Of a stretch of 64,000 nucleotides of DNA, positions 8,927 to 18,206 are shown piece after piece; positions within the stretch are counted from its first letter, which is position 1; each line of letters begins with the position of its first letter. Below the pieces are notes generated by a model. That model did not search any database. It saw nothing but the letters and a program-made list of their open reading frames with translations, and was not told the origin of the DNA. The stretch lies in NCBI GenBank assembly GCA_009841115.1, contig VXML01000112.1, forward strand, positions 1-64,000, written 5' to 3'. The stretch comes from Gemmatimonadota bacterium (lineage in GTDB: Bacteria; Latescibacterota; UBA2968; UBA8231). The position numbers and the translations under genes were made by a program.

Positions 8927-9592
8927 TCACGCGAGGTTGCGAATTATACTCGGCAACTCGTCGAGATCGTCAATCACCGCATCCACAATCTCTGGTGCCT
9001 CCCAGTACTCATCACGCTTCCAAATCGCTTTCATCCCACAGGACTTGGCACCCCGAATGTCGGCCTCTGGATTGTCGCCAATCATGACAGCCTGATCTGG
9101 CGAGACGCCCAAGTTGTCGGTCGCCCGACGGAAGATTTCCGCATCCGGTTTGGCGACTCCTTCTGCTTCCGAGATCAACATGGTGTCGAAATAGCGAGCA
9201 ATCCCCAAACCATCAATTTTCGGCTGCTGTGAATCAACGGCCCCGTTCGTGACGAGCCCCATCTTTAAGCCTTGTTGCCTGAGTGTGGTAAGCGTCTGAT
9301 GTGTCTTGGGAAACGGAACGCATACATGGGGAAAGTAAGTCAGGAAATCGTCCAGCAACCTCTGCCAAGTACCAAGCGACAGAGCAAAGTCGCGTTCAAT
9401 GCGCCTAAACAGCTCATCCTTATCAGCGTGGCCGTGTGCGTCCAACTCAATTACTCTCTCCATGTATTCGCCAAATGGAAGAGCGTAAAGGTCATTGGCT
9501 AATCGTTCAACCTGACCGTACAGATACACTCTAAGGCAGCTAAGCCGATCCAACAGTGTTCCGTCAAGATCGAAGAGCACTGCTTGTAACAT
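8927..9592 (-). CDS. HAD-superfamily hydrolase (subfamily IA)
   Basis: 221 residues. Motif I LFDLDGTLLD has nucleophile Asp8 and acid/base Asp10. Motif II is GLVTNGA, the lysine motif is GVAKPDAEIF and motif III/IV is MIGDNPEADIRGAK. The helical cap between motifs I and II marks subfamily IA, the phosphoglycolate or nucleotide phosphatase-like (YjjG-like) type. It probably dephosphorylates a small cytoplasmic metabolite. It is the first gene of a three-gene minus-strand operon with GNAT and SGNH genes. Confidence 0.9.
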   Translation of the reverse strand: MLQAVLFDLDGTLLDRLSCLRVYLYGQVERLANDLYALPFGEYMERVIELDAHGHADKDELFRRIERDFALSLGTWQRLLDDFLTYFPHVCVPFPKTHQTLTTLRQQGLKMGLVTNGAVDSQQPKIDGLGIARYFDTMLISEAEGVAKPDAEIFRRATDNLGVSPDQAVMIGDNPEADIRGAKSCGMKAIWKRDEYWEAPEIVDAVIDDLDELPSIIRNLA

Positions 9593-9693
9593 TAAGTACC
9601 TATGCTTCTGTGATCAGAGTTTAGATAGTCGTCGCCAAAACTCGTCATAAACGCGGATTCGCCGATTCGCGGCCAACAGTCGCCGTGGCTGCG

Positions 9694-10584
9694 TTAAAGC
9701 GCGCCCAAAATTTCCAGTCGTTTGCGTAATTCGGCCTGCACGGGTTCCGTCAGTTCCACCAGCGGCAGGCGAATACCAACGTCAATCCTACCCATAGCAT
9801 TAAGAGCCCACTTAGTCGGAATGGGGCTCGTCTCCATGAACAGGGCCTCGTGAATCGGCTGTAACTTGGCATCCAATTCGCAGGCTCTGTCGTCTCCGTT
9901 GATAAACGCTTGGCAGAACTCGGCCATGGCCGCCGGCAAGACATTGGCGGTCACTGAAATCGCCCCGACGGCACCGTGACCCACCATAGTAAGCGTGTAC
10001 GCATCATCGCCAGACAGCAGGACGAAATCGTCAGGCACCAGCGCCTTAATCTCGGCAACGCGGCTGGGATCGCCACACGCCTCCTTGATCCCGACGATCG
10101 AATCGACAGCAGACAACCGAGCTACGGTCGCAGCCTGCATGTCACACGCCGTGCGCGGCGGCACATTGTAGAGAACCATCGGCAAGTCCACGGCCTCGGC
10201 AATGGCGCAATAGTGCCGGTAAAGGCCCTCTTGAGTCGGCTTATTGTAGTACGGCGTCACCGACAGGCAGTAGTCGGCACCGTCGCCCTGCGCCGCCCGA
10301 GTCAGCTCAATGGCCTCGGCCGTCGCGTTGGCACCGGTACCTGCAACCACTGGCACGCGGCCTTTCACCCGGTGCACCACGGCTGCGATCACTTGTTTTT
10401 GTTCAGCGTGAGTCAGCGTGGCCGATTCACCGGTGGTGCCCACCGGCACAATGCCGTGCGTTCCAGACTCCAAGTGCCAATCCACCAAGCCGTCCAGCGC
10501 CGCCCAGTCGATGGCCCCCGATGCCGTCATCGGCGTCACCAAGGCGACCAAGCTGCCCCTCAAATCATTCATTGCCTGCGACAT
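9694..10584 (-). CDS. dapA: 4-hydroxy-tetrahydrodipicolinate synthase (DapA-type)
   Basis: 296 residues, the usual length. A TIM-barrel class I aldolase that condenses pyruvate with aspartate semialdehyde in lysine and diaminopimelate synthesis. Schiff-base Lys167 lies in GIKEACGD, Tyr139 in LYNVPPRT, and the Thr-Thr pair in PVGTTGESATL. Related aldolases (N-acetylneuraminate lyase, KDG aldolase) share this fold; the PPRT segment and the GTTGE motif favour DapA, although a sugar-acid aldolase paralogue cannot be excluded in this neighbourhood. The ribosome-binding site sits in one arm of an inverted repeat at 10588-10619. Confidence 0.85.
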   Translation of the reverse strand: MSQAMNDLRGSLVALVTPMTASGAIDWAALDGLVDWHLESGTHGIVPVGTTGESATLTHAEQKQVIAAVVHRVKGRVPVVAGTGANATAEAIELTRAAQGDGADYCLSVTPYYNKPTQEGLYRHYCAIAEAVDLPMVLYNVPPRTACDMQAATVARLSAVDSIVGIKEACGDPSRVAEIKALVPDDFVLLSGDDAYTLTMVGHGAVGAISVTANVLPAAMAEFCQAFINGDDRACELDAKLQPIHEALFMETSPIPTKWALNAMGRIDVGIRLPLVELTEPVQAELRKRLEILGAL

Positions 10585-10587
10585 GAT

Positions 10588-10619
10588 ACCCCCTGAGAGA
10601 TAAAAAGAATGAAGGGGGT
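10588..10619 (-). promoter_or_regulatory. Inverted repeat covering the dapA ribosome-binding site
   Basis: On the minus strand ACCCCCT, an 18-nt loop and AGGGGGT precede the dapA ATG by 3 nt. The right arm AGGGGG is the only plausible Shine-Dalgarno sequence, so a 7-bp hairpin would hide it. This may limit or regulate translation. Confidence 0.4.
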
Positions 10620-10712
10620 GAATGAAAGGTACTATCGTAGTATGTCAAGGCGACGATGACGCGCCATGACTCATTGCGGTGTTCGAGAGTGATTTACACG
10701 CCAACCTCACTC

Positions 10713-11312
10713 TCATTCCTCAGTCTCAGAGTCCCCAAGCGGATGCAGATCAATCGGCGTGAGAATCCCGTAGAAACCGTATTTGATGCCTGAGCGATCC
10801 CCTTTCCCCGGCGGAAAGTATTCTTCTATAAGCGCCAATAATCGGCGACCAAATTCGGCAGCCTGTTCTTCAGATAGTCGCGCGCGATTGTGATTGACTG
10901 ACATCTGGAATGTCGAACCATATAAGCCTTCGGCAGCTTCGCGAGATGCTTGATTGAACTGGCTAACAACATCCGTTGGCATGGCCTCCGCAATTTGCTC
11001 ACCTGTCGCACGAGTCTCTCGAACGCGAATCGCACCTGCCGCTGGCAAACAACGCCATTCCTGGGGGTCTGCTCCCTCTTCCTCTAAATGCACGACACCT
11101 GTTTGCGCTAGCCGTTGCAAGTGGTACAGCACCCGAGCATCGGTAACGTCCAACGTCTGCGAAATCTCTGCGACCGACTTCCCTGCTCCAAGAATTTCGA
11201 GGATGCGCCAACGAAGCGGATCGGCGAGTACGTTCGCACGCTCATCTTCGATAACAAGTACCGCGTCCTTTAAGGAACTGTTCAAGAACGTCAATTCACG
11301 CCACGTACTCAT
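10713..11312 (-). CDS. ArsR-like winged-helix transcriptional regulator
   Basis: 199 residues. The N-terminal third is a winged helix-turn-helix: LADPLRWRILEILG, then the recognition helix region around DVTDARVLYHLQRL and the wing HLEEEG. This pattern is found in ArsR-like helix_turn_helix regulators that follow a LADPLR-type leader. The remaining 110 residues contain no recognised ligand motif. It lies on the same strand as, and 46 bp downstream of, a methyltransferase gene and upstream of dapA. Its target is unknown; neighbouring genes are the first candidates. Confidence 0.8.
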   Translation of the reverse strand: MSTWRELTFLNSSLKDAVLVIEDERANVLADPLRWRILEILGAGKSVAEISQTLDVTDARVLYHLQRLAQTGVVHLEEEGADPQEWRCLPAAGAIRVRETRATGEQIAEAMPTDVVSQFNQASREAAEGLYGSTFQMSVNHNRARLSEEQAAEFGRRLLALIEEYFPPGKGDRSGIKYGFYGILTPIDLHPLGDSETEE

Positions 11313-11358
11313 TCGGCCTCTCCAGTTGTATAATCGAGGAACCCCCTATACCTGTCAT

Positions 11359-12105
11359 TCATGTATCCTCGGCAGGTGCGAACGCCAGCAAAATCGTGTC
11401 GGCAAACATGCGCCAGACGACAGCCACTTCATCAAACCCAGCCTCGCTCATGGCGTCGATCATGTTCTCTGCGCTGTGCTCGTACTCGACATCCTGCCCA
11501 GCGGCTTTCATCGCTCGCTTGTACTCCACCCTAGCATCAATCTCTTGCTGAGTAGCTACTCCTGAACCAACGGCGTCTTGGAGATGGCGCTGGCGGAAAC
11601 GCGCCGACCGCTGTCGAGCATTTGTTCCCCACCGAGGCCCGACCGACATCGCATCGTACAGGACTAAGCAACCACCCGGCCGCAGTGCGCCTGCGATCCG
11701 GGCAAAAAGTTCAGGCAGACTGGCCGGAGGAAGATGGTGAAAGGTCTTGGCCGAGAAAATCACGTCACACGGCTGAATCTCACAACTAGTGATGTCTGCT
11801 TCCCGCACCTCGATCCGATCCGAATACGACGTCAGCTTCCGCCTAGCGAGCGCAAGCATCTCCGGCTCGCTGTCTATGCAAGTACCAGTGGCGTGTCGGA
11901 AGTGTTCCAACACGCGCTTGGTCGGCTCCGCCGTGCCACAGCCGAGGTCCACAAACTCGAATGCATCATCGGCATCAAAGGGGATCAGATCCACAATCAT
12001 GTCCAAACCCTTGCCGTAGGGTGGACTTAAGACGGGCTGGAGCCGATCGTACGAATCCGCGGTCGTTGCGAAGTAACTGCGCCATTCAGGTAAAGATGAA
12101 TCCAT
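11359..12105 (-). CDS. Class I SAM-dependent methyltransferase
   Basis: 248 residues. Motif I EFVDLGCGTAEP binds S-adenosylmethionine, the acidic residue ending strand 2 lies in TGTCIDSEPEML, and motif IV-like VIFSAKTFHHLPP follows. This is the Methyltransf_25/UbiE-like arrangement for small-molecule methylation. The substrate is unknown. It precedes the winged-helix regulator gene on the same strand. Confidence 0.87.
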   Translation of the reverse strand: MDSSLPEWRSYFATTADSYDRLQPVLSPPYGKGLDMIVDLIPFDADDAFEFVDLGCGTAEPTKRVLEHFRHATGTCIDSEPEMLALARRKLTSYSDRIEVREADITSCEIQPCDVIFSAKTFHHLPPASLPELFARIAGALRPGGCLVLYDAMSVGPRWGTNARQRSARFRQRHLQDAVGSGVATQQEIDARVEYKRAMKAAGQDVEYEHSAENMIDAMSEAGFDEVAVVWRMFADTILLAFAPAEDT

Positions 12106-12142
12106 TTCTACTCCTTCTGACAGGATTAACGCTGATTATCAC

Positions 12143-13006
12143 CTAGATCCCAATGCCAAACTTCTCCTCAAACGCCACCCAAATTTCAGCGGGAACCTCC
12201 TGAGTCGCCGCGTCGTACGCGTCCTGAAGCTGGTGGCGGTCGGCTGGGCCGCTCATGACGATGCCGTCGATGGGCGCGTCGAGGCAGAACTGCATGGCCA
12301 AGTGCTTGATGTCCACGTCCTGCTCTTGGCACCACTCCCACATGGCGTGAGCACGCGGCTCAGCGGGCCGATCCGGCTCAATGCCGGTCAAGCGGCCCAT
12401 GCCGAAGACGCTGGCCAAGATCAGGCCCGTGCCGTGCTTTTTGGCCAAGTGCATGGTGGTGCGAGCGACGGACTGGTCAAGGAGCGTGTAGTCGAGAAAC
12501 GTAAGGACGATCTCGGCGTGGCCAGCTTCGATGGCAGCGCGGTGGAAGTCGTGATCGCGGACCCCCAAACCAATGTGCCGCACCAAGCCCTCTTCCTTCA
12601 TTTTCTGCAACTCGTCGAAAGCGCGACCGGGGCCTAACGGATCGGCAATATCGGGTGGGTCGTGGACTAACACGGCGTCGAGGTAATCGACGCGAATCGA
12701 TTGCAAACTCTGTTCGACGCTCCAGCGCGTAGCCTCTGCGGAAAAATCCTTGGGACGCTCCGGGTGCGGGCCGACCTTGGCCTGCATGTAATAGCTCGAC
12801 CGCTCGACGCCGGCTAGCGCCTTGCCCCAGCGCTCCTCGTTGCGACCGGCATAGCTGTCGAAATAGTCGATGCCTAGATCGAGGGCGCGTTCGATGGTGG
12901 CGATGGTCTCGGCCTCGCCGGATGCACCGACAAAGGCTGCACCCATGCCGAGCACCCGAGGCTGCATACCAGTGCGCCCCATGTTGCGGCGCGGCAGGTT
13001 ACTCAT
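12143..13006 (-). CDS. Aldo/keto reductase
   Basis: 287 residues forming the NADPH-dependent TIM-barrel reductase. The catalytic tetrad can be placed at Asp50 and Tyr52 (DYFDSYAGR), Lys77 (MQAKVGPH) and His in VLVHDPPD. The interval between Asp and Tyr is shorter than in classical family members. It resembles the L-galactose dehydrogenase and general stress AKR groups that act on sugars. It starts 4 bp after the stop of the FKBP gene, so the two are probably cotranscribed. Confidence 0.9.
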   Translation of the reverse strand: MSNLPRRNMGRTGMQPRVLGMGAAFVGASGEAETIATIERALDLGIDYFDSYAGRNEERWGKALAGVERSSYYMQAKVGPHPERPKDFSAEATRWSVEQSLQSIRVDYLDAVLVHDPPDIADPLGPGRAFDELQKMKEEGLVRHIGLGVRDHDFHRAAIEAGHAEIVLTFLDYTLLDQSVARTTMHLAKKHGTGLILASVFGMGRLTGIEPDRPAEPRAHAMWEWCQEQDVDIKHLAMQFCLDAPIDGIVMSGPADRHQLQDAYDAATQEVPAEIWVAFEEKFGIGI

Positions 13007-13010
13007 GGAT

Positions 13011-13457
13011 TTAACTCCCTTTTATCTCGTATAACTCGATTTCAAAAATTAAGGTCGCGCACGAGGGGATGCTGCCGGGCTTGCCCTTTTTGCCGTAGGC
13101 CAGTTCCGGCGGAATTACCAGCCGCGCCTGACCGCCACCTTTCATCATCTGCAAGCCCTCGGTCCAGCCGGGAATAACCCTTTTGAGCGACAGCGTGCTG
13201 GGGCGGCCCCGTTCGTACGAACTGTCGAAGACCTCGCCGTCGGCAAACATGCCCTTGTAGTGGACAGTGACGCGGTCTTTAGGCCCTGGCTGGGGGCCGT
13301 AGCCTCCCTTTAGCTGCTGATAGATGAGGCCGGATTCGGTGCGCACGGCTCCTTCCTTGGCGGCTTCCTGGTCTAGAAAGGCTTGGTCAATGGATTCGGC
13401 GCAGGGGTCGGAGCAGGCGGCGAGCGCCAATAAGGCTAAGGGGAGTAAGAGGTTCAT
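13011..13457 (-). CDS. FKBP-type peptidyl-prolyl cis-trans isomerase lipoprotein
   Basis: 148 residues from the ATG at 13457, which follows GAGG at 7 bp; an earlier in-frame ATG at 13493 lacks support. The signal peptide ends in the lipobox LALAAC, so it should be lipid-anchored outside the cytoplasm. A short linker leads to one FKBP domain with VTVHYKGMFADGEVFDSS, VIPGWTEGLQ, MKGGGQARLVIP and ATLIFEIELYEI. It assists proline isomerisation of exported proteins. It is first in an operon with the aldo/keto reductase. Confidence 0.92.
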   Translation of the reverse strand: MNLLLPLALLALAACSDPCAESIDQAFLDQEAAKEGAVRTESGLIYQQLKGGYGPQPGPKDRVTVHYKGMFADGEVFDSSYERGRPSTLSLKRVIPGWTEGLQMMKGGGQARLVIPPELAYGKKGKPGSIPSCATLIFEIELYEIKGS

Positions 13458-13627
13458 GGCGTTACCTCGGGGAGTGAGGGTGGGCAGGAACATCTTCCAT
13501 ATTAGCGCACGCGGCCCGCTCGCTCAAGGGACAGCGCAAAATCGGATATGGACAGCGGAGAACTCCGCGCCTTATGTTACCTCCCGTTGCGCGTAATAAG
13601 TCGCGCACGGAGGAAAGTACGGCGAAT

Positions 13628-15397
13628 ATGGGAAAACAGTCTATGGCAATTTGGGCGACGCGTGCTTGGCGCTTGGCCCTTCTCTGCGGTATAGCCTTGG
13701 TAGCCTGTACCAGCGAACAAGCGCCAGACGATTTGCGGCAAGTGCCGCGCAACCGCACGCTGATCGTCGATTGTGCCGAGAACAACACCTGCGGTGGCCA
13801 GATCCAAGACTACAACACCTTCAACCCCTTCGTGCCCGGCGGAATCTCGCGGATCGGCTATCAGTTCCTCTACGAGCCGCTCTACTTCTTCAACGGCTAC
13901 AAGATCGACGCCGAACCACTGCCGTGGATCGCCACCGGGCACCGATTCAACGCGGACTACACCGAAGTCGCGGTGGATATACGCCCCGGTGTGGAATGGA
14001 GCGACGGGCAGCCGTGGACGGCGCACGACTTTGTCTTTACGGTCAATATGCTCAAAGAACACGCGCCGAATCTGGTGTTCTCGACCGACATGGAGACCTG
14101 GGTCCAAGAGGCTGTTGCGCTCGACAGCCTGACGGCGAAAATCGTCCTCAAATCGCCCAACCCGCGCTTTCTGTTCAGTTATTTCACCCACAACCACGGC
14201 AACGGCGTGCCGATCGTCCCCAAACACATCTGGGAGGGGCAAGATCCCTTGCGCTTTGCCAATTACGATCTGGCCAGTGGTTGGCCAGTGGTCACGGGGC
14301 CATATCGCATTGCACTGTCGGAGCCAGTGCAGCGAATCTGGGATCTGCGCCCGGACTGGTGGGCGGCCAAGACCGGCTTCCACGCGCTGCCGCAAGTCGA
14401 GCGCTTAATCTTTCTGCCCTACATGGAAGAGCACCAGCGGGTGCAGAACCTGCTCGCCAACAAGCTCGACACGTGTTTAGAGCTCCGACCGTCCAACATT
14501 ATCACCTTGCTCGAACAACACGACAAAATGAGCACTTGGACGGGGCGCGAGCCTCCCTATAGCTACATGACGCCGTGGGCGATTACCTTGGGTTTTAACA
14601 ATATGGAGGCCCCTTTCGACGATCCCGAAATCCGCCGGGCGATCAACTTCGCCATCGACCGCAAACAACTGGTCGAAATCGGCTGGCAGAACTCGGGCGA
14701 CTACGCGCTGTTGCCGCTACCGGACGTGCCGCAAATGCAGCCCTATTTCGCCGCGGCAGCCGATCTAGTCGCCCAATACGAGATCGGCGTTCACGACACC
14801 GCGCGCACCGCATCTATCATGTCGAGCAAAGGTTGGACACGAGGACCAGATGGCTTCTGGACGAAGGACGGCGAGGTATTTTCGCTCGTCATCGACATCT
14901 TCGCGCACTTCCAAGATCTAACACCCGTTTTGGTCGCCCAGTTCCAAGCGGCGGGTTTCGACGCCTCGTTCCGCATGACTTCGGACTACATTTCGCGGAT
15001 GGCCCAAGGCGAAGCGCGCGCTTTTATGTTTGGCAACCTAAGCTCCATGCGCGATCCCTACCAAGTGCTGAGCCACTACCACAGCCGTTTCGCCAGGCCG
15101 ACGGGTGAGACCGCCGAACACTACTGGCGCTGGCAGAACGCCGACTTCGACGCACTAGTCGATCGCATGGCGCAGACGCCCAACGATGCACCCGAGATGA
15201 TGGCGATTTACCGACAGGCAATAGCAATCTGGCTTGCAGAATTACCGGCGATTCCGCTCGTGCAGTGGCCCCACCGGATCCCGGTCAACGAGACGTACTG
15301 GACGGGGTGGCCTTCGGCGGAGAATCCCTACATGAACACTTCGTACTGGGCGCGGTCTTGGCTGTTGGTATTGCTCAATTTGCGTCCAGTTGGATAA
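13628..15397 (+). CDS. Oligopeptide-type ABC transporter substrate-binding lipoprotein (family 5)
   Basis: 589 residues from the ATG at 13628; an ATG at 13574 is less likely because the signal sequence starts at the later one. The signal peptide ends in LVAC, so it is a lipoprotein. The body fits the DppA/OppA class: a TFNPF segment near the N-terminus, PGVEWSDGQPWTAHDFVFT, and RRAINFAIDRKQLVEIGW. These capture peptides, opines or some oligosaccharides. No permease or ATPase gene accompanies it, so it must use a transporter encoded elsewhere. Only 4 bp separate it from a metallophosphoesterase gene. Confidence 0.88.
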   Translation: MGKQSMAIWATRAWRLALLCGIALVACTSEQAPDDLRQVPRNRTLIVDCAENNTCGGQIQDYNTFNPFVPGGISRIGYQFLYEPLYFFNGYKIDAEPLPWIATGHRFNADYTEVAVDIRPGVEWSDGQPWTAHDFVFTVNMLKEHAPNLVFSTDMETWVQEAVALDSLTAKIVLKSPNPRFLFSYFTHNHGNGVPIVPKHIWEGQDPLRFANYDLASGWPVVTGPYRIALSEPVQRIWDLRPDWWAAKTGFHALPQVERLIFLPYMEEHQRVQNLLANKLDTCLELRPSNIITLLEQHDKMSTWTGREPPYSYMTPWAITLGFNNMEAPFDDPEIRRAINFAIDRKQLVEIGWQNSGDYALLPLPDVPQMQPYFAAAADLVAQYEIGVHDTARTASIMSSKGWTRGPDGFWTKDGEVFSLVIDIFAHFQDLTPVLVAQFQAAGFDASFRMTSDYISRMAQGEARAFMFGNLSSMRDPYQVLSHYHSRFARPTGETAEHYWRWQNADFDALVDRMAQTPNDAPEMMAIYRQAIAIWLAELPAIPLVQWPHRIPVNETYWTGWPSAENPYMNTSYWARSWLLVLLNLRPVG

Positions 15398-15401
15398 CGC
15401 G

Positions 15402-17405
15402 ATGCCCACCCTATTCAACCGCACTCTATTACCCGAGGCCCTAGGCGAGTTCGTCCTCATCTCCGATACCCACTATGCGCTGGCAGGAGGCGTCGGCATG
15501 GACGAATTCCCCTCCCGCGCCCAACAGAGCCAGCGGGCGGCCGCGGCCTTGCGCTGGGTGGCCGCCTTGGAGCCAGATTTTGTCGTCCACATGGGCGACG
15601 TAGTGCAAGAATACCCCGAGAGCGCGGGCTTTGCCTCGGCTTTAGACCAAGCCCTAGAGCAAATGGCCGCCTGCGGCGTGCAGCCGCGCTGGGTGGCCGG
15701 CAACCACGACCTAGGCGACAAACCCGATCCCACCATGCCCACCCATCCGGTCACGGCCAAGGGATTGGACGCATACCACCGGCGCTTTGGCCCATCTTGG
15801 TACAGCTTCGACTATCACGACCTGCACTTAGTAATACTCAACAGCCAGATTCTGAACACCGGCCTGCCAGCAGAGGCAGAGCAAAAGACCTGGTTGGAAG
15901 CCGACTTGGCCGCGCGTGCCCAGATGCGCATCGCGGTGTTTCTGCACCTGCCGCCCTACTTGCACAACCCCGCCGAGCCACATCTAGGCCACTACGACAA
16001 CATCGGCGAACCGGCCCGCACGTGGCTGCTAAAATTGTTAGCCGTCCACCAAGTGGATTGGCTCTTTGCCGCCCACGTGCACTTTTCCTTTTGCGAGCTA
16101 GCGGGCGCCTTGTACTATCGCACCGTTCCTTCCACTTCTTTTGCGCGGCCCGGTCTTAGCCACTTGTTCAGCAGCGCACCGCCGCCCGAACAGGGCCGCA
16201 ACGACCAACCCAAGTTGGGGTTCTTCCTGTGTCGCCTGCGCCACAACCGACTCGACATCCACCTGATCCGCACCGCCGGGGCACAAGATTGGGGGTCGGG
16301 TCCGCGGCGATTGCTCACCCCAGCGACCGCCGACTTGGGCGGGGCCCCATTGGGCTTGACCGCGACCCATCCACTGGGCTGGGAAACAGAAGTCCCCATA
16401 ACCTTTCCCTCGGTGGTGCGCCAGCCGGTGCGCAACGACTATCCCCTGCTGGCCTGTCTGGAACTGGGCGCACAGGCCCTGCGCTGTCCCTGGACCGATT
16501 TGGACCAGTCCGGCGACCGCCTGCGCTTTTTGCGCAGCCAAGGCGTCCAAGTGCAAGCGACCGTTCTCGACGACGAGAATACCCCTTACGAGTCCATCTT
16601 GGAGAGTCACCGCGATCAAGTAGACACTTGGGAGATCCAGACGCCGGGCGAGCCTTGGCCCTCGTCGTCGTGTCTGTATCTGTTCAAGAGCTACCACCGC
16701 AATCTGCGGCTGTCTCTGGCTCCAGTAATTCCCGGCCAGCAGATAGCCGGCAAGCAACACCCCCGCACCCGGATTGGCTACCGACCCGACGAGGTGGGCC
16801 AACTCGACCGTCAGTTGCAAAACGCGGATACGTGGATAGAAGCGGCCTTGTGCCGACTGGATGCAACGGCCCCTTGGGAAGATGCCTTGGCTTGGCGCGA
16901 GGTAAGTGCCCTGACCACGATGGGACGGCTGGATTTGCTCTTTGAGTTGCCGGGGCAAAGCGACCAAGACGATGCAGTCCAAGCCGCAGAGGCGCTTTTT
17001 GCAACGGCGCTGCTGCCGAGGGCGCGGCTCTTTGTCGAGCCTTTTATCGATCTGGACCGCACCATGGATATTGGTCAGGGACTTCTGGATCCCCTGTGCA
17101 ATCCCCGCCCCGTCTTTGGCGTCCTGCGCTGCCTCAATGCGCTGCTGGAGCGCTTCCGCGTGCCCTTTGCCGAGGCCACTAGCGTGGAAGGCGACGGCAC
17201 GACAGCGCGACTGATCCAGGGACCGACCCGCACGTTGGCCCTGCTATTACCAGCGGCTGCGGGAGCAGCAGTCCCATCCACTTGGGAGATTGCGGGATTG
17301 GCGCGGCTTTATCGCCTAGCCGACGGGACCGTAGAAGAGATAGAGGCCGACCAGCTTCCAGAGATCGCGCTCGACCAGCCCAGCTTGGTGATCGTCGAAA
17401 ATTAG
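15402..17405 (+). CDS. Calcineurin-like metallophosphoesterase with large uncharacterised C-terminal region
   Basis: 667 residues from the ATG at 15402; the frame opens 12 bp earlier at a TTG inside the previous gene. Metal-binding motifs are in order: SDTHYA (Asp22, His24), MGDVVQ, AGNHDLGD and AAHVHFSF. About 270 residues make up this domain. The remaining 390 or so are unrecognised, with FEL/LRCPW-type strands and a TIM-barrel-like or carbohydrate-recognition pattern possible but unproven. No signal peptide is seen. Its stop overlaps the converging RraA-like gene by 4 bp. Confidence 0.85.
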   Translation: MPTLFNRTLLPEALGEFVLISDTHYALAGGVGMDEFPSRAQQSQRAAAALRWVAALEPDFVVHMGDVVQEYPESAGFASALDQALEQMAACGVQPRWVAGNHDLGDKPDPTMPTHPVTAKGLDAYHRRFGPSWYSFDYHDLHLVILNSQILNTGLPAEAEQKTWLEADLAARAQMRIAVFLHLPPYLHNPAEPHLGHYDNIGEPARTWLLKLLAVHQVDWLFAAHVHFSFCELAGALYYRTVPSTSFARPGLSHLFSSAPPPEQGRNDQPKLGFFLCRLRHNRLDIHLIRTAGAQDWGSGPRRLLTPATADLGGAPLGLTATHPLGWETEVPITFPSVVRQPVRNDYPLLACLELGAQALRCPWTDLDQSGDRLRFLRSQGVQVQATVLDDENTPYESILESHRDQVDTWEIQTPGEPWPSSSCLYLFKSYHRNLRLSLAPVIPGQQIAGKQHPRTRIGYRPDEVGQLDRQLQNADTWIEAALCRLDATAPWEDALAWREVSALTTMGRLDLLFELPGQSDQDDAVQAAEALFATALLPRARLFVEPFIDLDRTMDIGQGLLDPLCNPRPVFGVLRCLNALLERFRVPFAEATSVEGDGTTARLIQGPTRTLALLLPAAAGAAVPSTWEIAGLARLYRLADGTVEEIEADQLPEIALDQPSLVIVEN

Positions 17406-18091
17406 TCGACGTGCTCCGTGCGGTCCGAGTCGAGCAACTCGCGTATCCCCTCCATATTGTCCAAACCTAAGCGAATCTGACGAGAGAGGTTTTCCTCGGC
17501 CTCGCGCACTTGGGGTAGGGTCGCGCAGACGTGATCGAACTGGTCGTGGGGAATGACCACCACCCCGTCTTGGTCGGCAACCGCGATCTCACCAGCATCC
17601 ACGCAGATCCCTCCCATAACCACCGGCATCCCGGCCGTGCCTGGGCCATTGCGGGTACAGGAGTTGGGCGTAATGCCCCGGCAAAAGGCGGGCAAACCAA
17701 CGGGCAATATCCCATCTATGTCGCGCATCAGGCCGTCGGTGACAAAGCCGGTGACGCCGCGGTTGCGGCCCATGGCCATCATGTTGTCGCCGGCAACCGC
17801 AGTCTTGGTGAACGTATCCGTAGCGATGAAGATCGCGTCTCCCCGCTGCGCGATCTCAAGCGCGGCAAAGACCGCGAGGTTGTCGCCCGGCCCTGGATGA
17901 CAGGTGACGATGGGCGCGACGAACTTGCAGTTGTCCGGGTCGAGCGGCTTGATAAGGTAGTCGAGCGCGCCGCGGCCGTTCATACAGTCAACGATAAAGC
18001 CAGTGGGAACACTGCGAAGAGCGCGCAGGACAGCTTCCGAAGGCCGCGGAAAGTTGCGGCGAACAGTAAGTAGCGGAGGGTCTTTTATCAT
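17402..18091 (-). CDS. RraA-family protein (4-hydroxy-4-methyl-2-oxoglutarate aldolase-like)
   Basis: 229 residues. The hallmark segment GDNMMAMGRNRGVTGFVTDG followed by RD is the RraA/HMG aldolase active-site region, which binds divalent metal and pyruvate. Here it probably acts as an aldolase or decarboxylase on a 2-keto acid rather than on RNase E, given its place downstream of a sialidase and an enolase-superfamily dehydratase on the same strand. The ATG follows GGAGCC. Base composition matches its neighbours. Confidence 0.85.
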   Translation of the reverse strand: MIKDPPLLTVRRNFPRPSEAVLRALRSVPTGFIVDCMNGRGALDYLIKPLDPDNCKFVAPIVTCHPGPGDNLAVFAALEIAQRGDAIFIATDTFTKTAVAGDNMMAMGRNRGVTGFVTDGLMRDIDGILPVGLPAFCRGITPNSCTRNGPGTAGMPVVMGGICVDAGEIAVADQDGVVVIPHDQFDHVCATLPQVREAEENLSRQIRLGLDNMEGIRELLDSDRTEHVD

Positions 18092-18138
18092 GTTGGCTCC
18101 AAAGGTGAATGACGGCGGACTATTTTATAGGAGGCCAA

Positions 18139-18166
18139 GGGTAGTTGTCAAATACTAGAACTACCC
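18139..18166. repeat. Short hairpin between enolase-like and RraA-like genes
   Basis: GGGTAGTT and AACTACCC form a perfect 8-bp inverted repeat with a 12-nt loop. No T-run follows on either strand, so it does not look like an intrinsic terminator. It could be an operator or an mRNA processing or stability element within the operon. Confidence 0.35.
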
Positions 18167-18206
18167 TACCATCGCAAAACGCCCGATGTGAATTTGAATG
18201 CTCTTC

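Noticed and set aside
18139..18166. Intrinsic terminator
   Set aside because: The 8-bp stem has no T-run on either strand.
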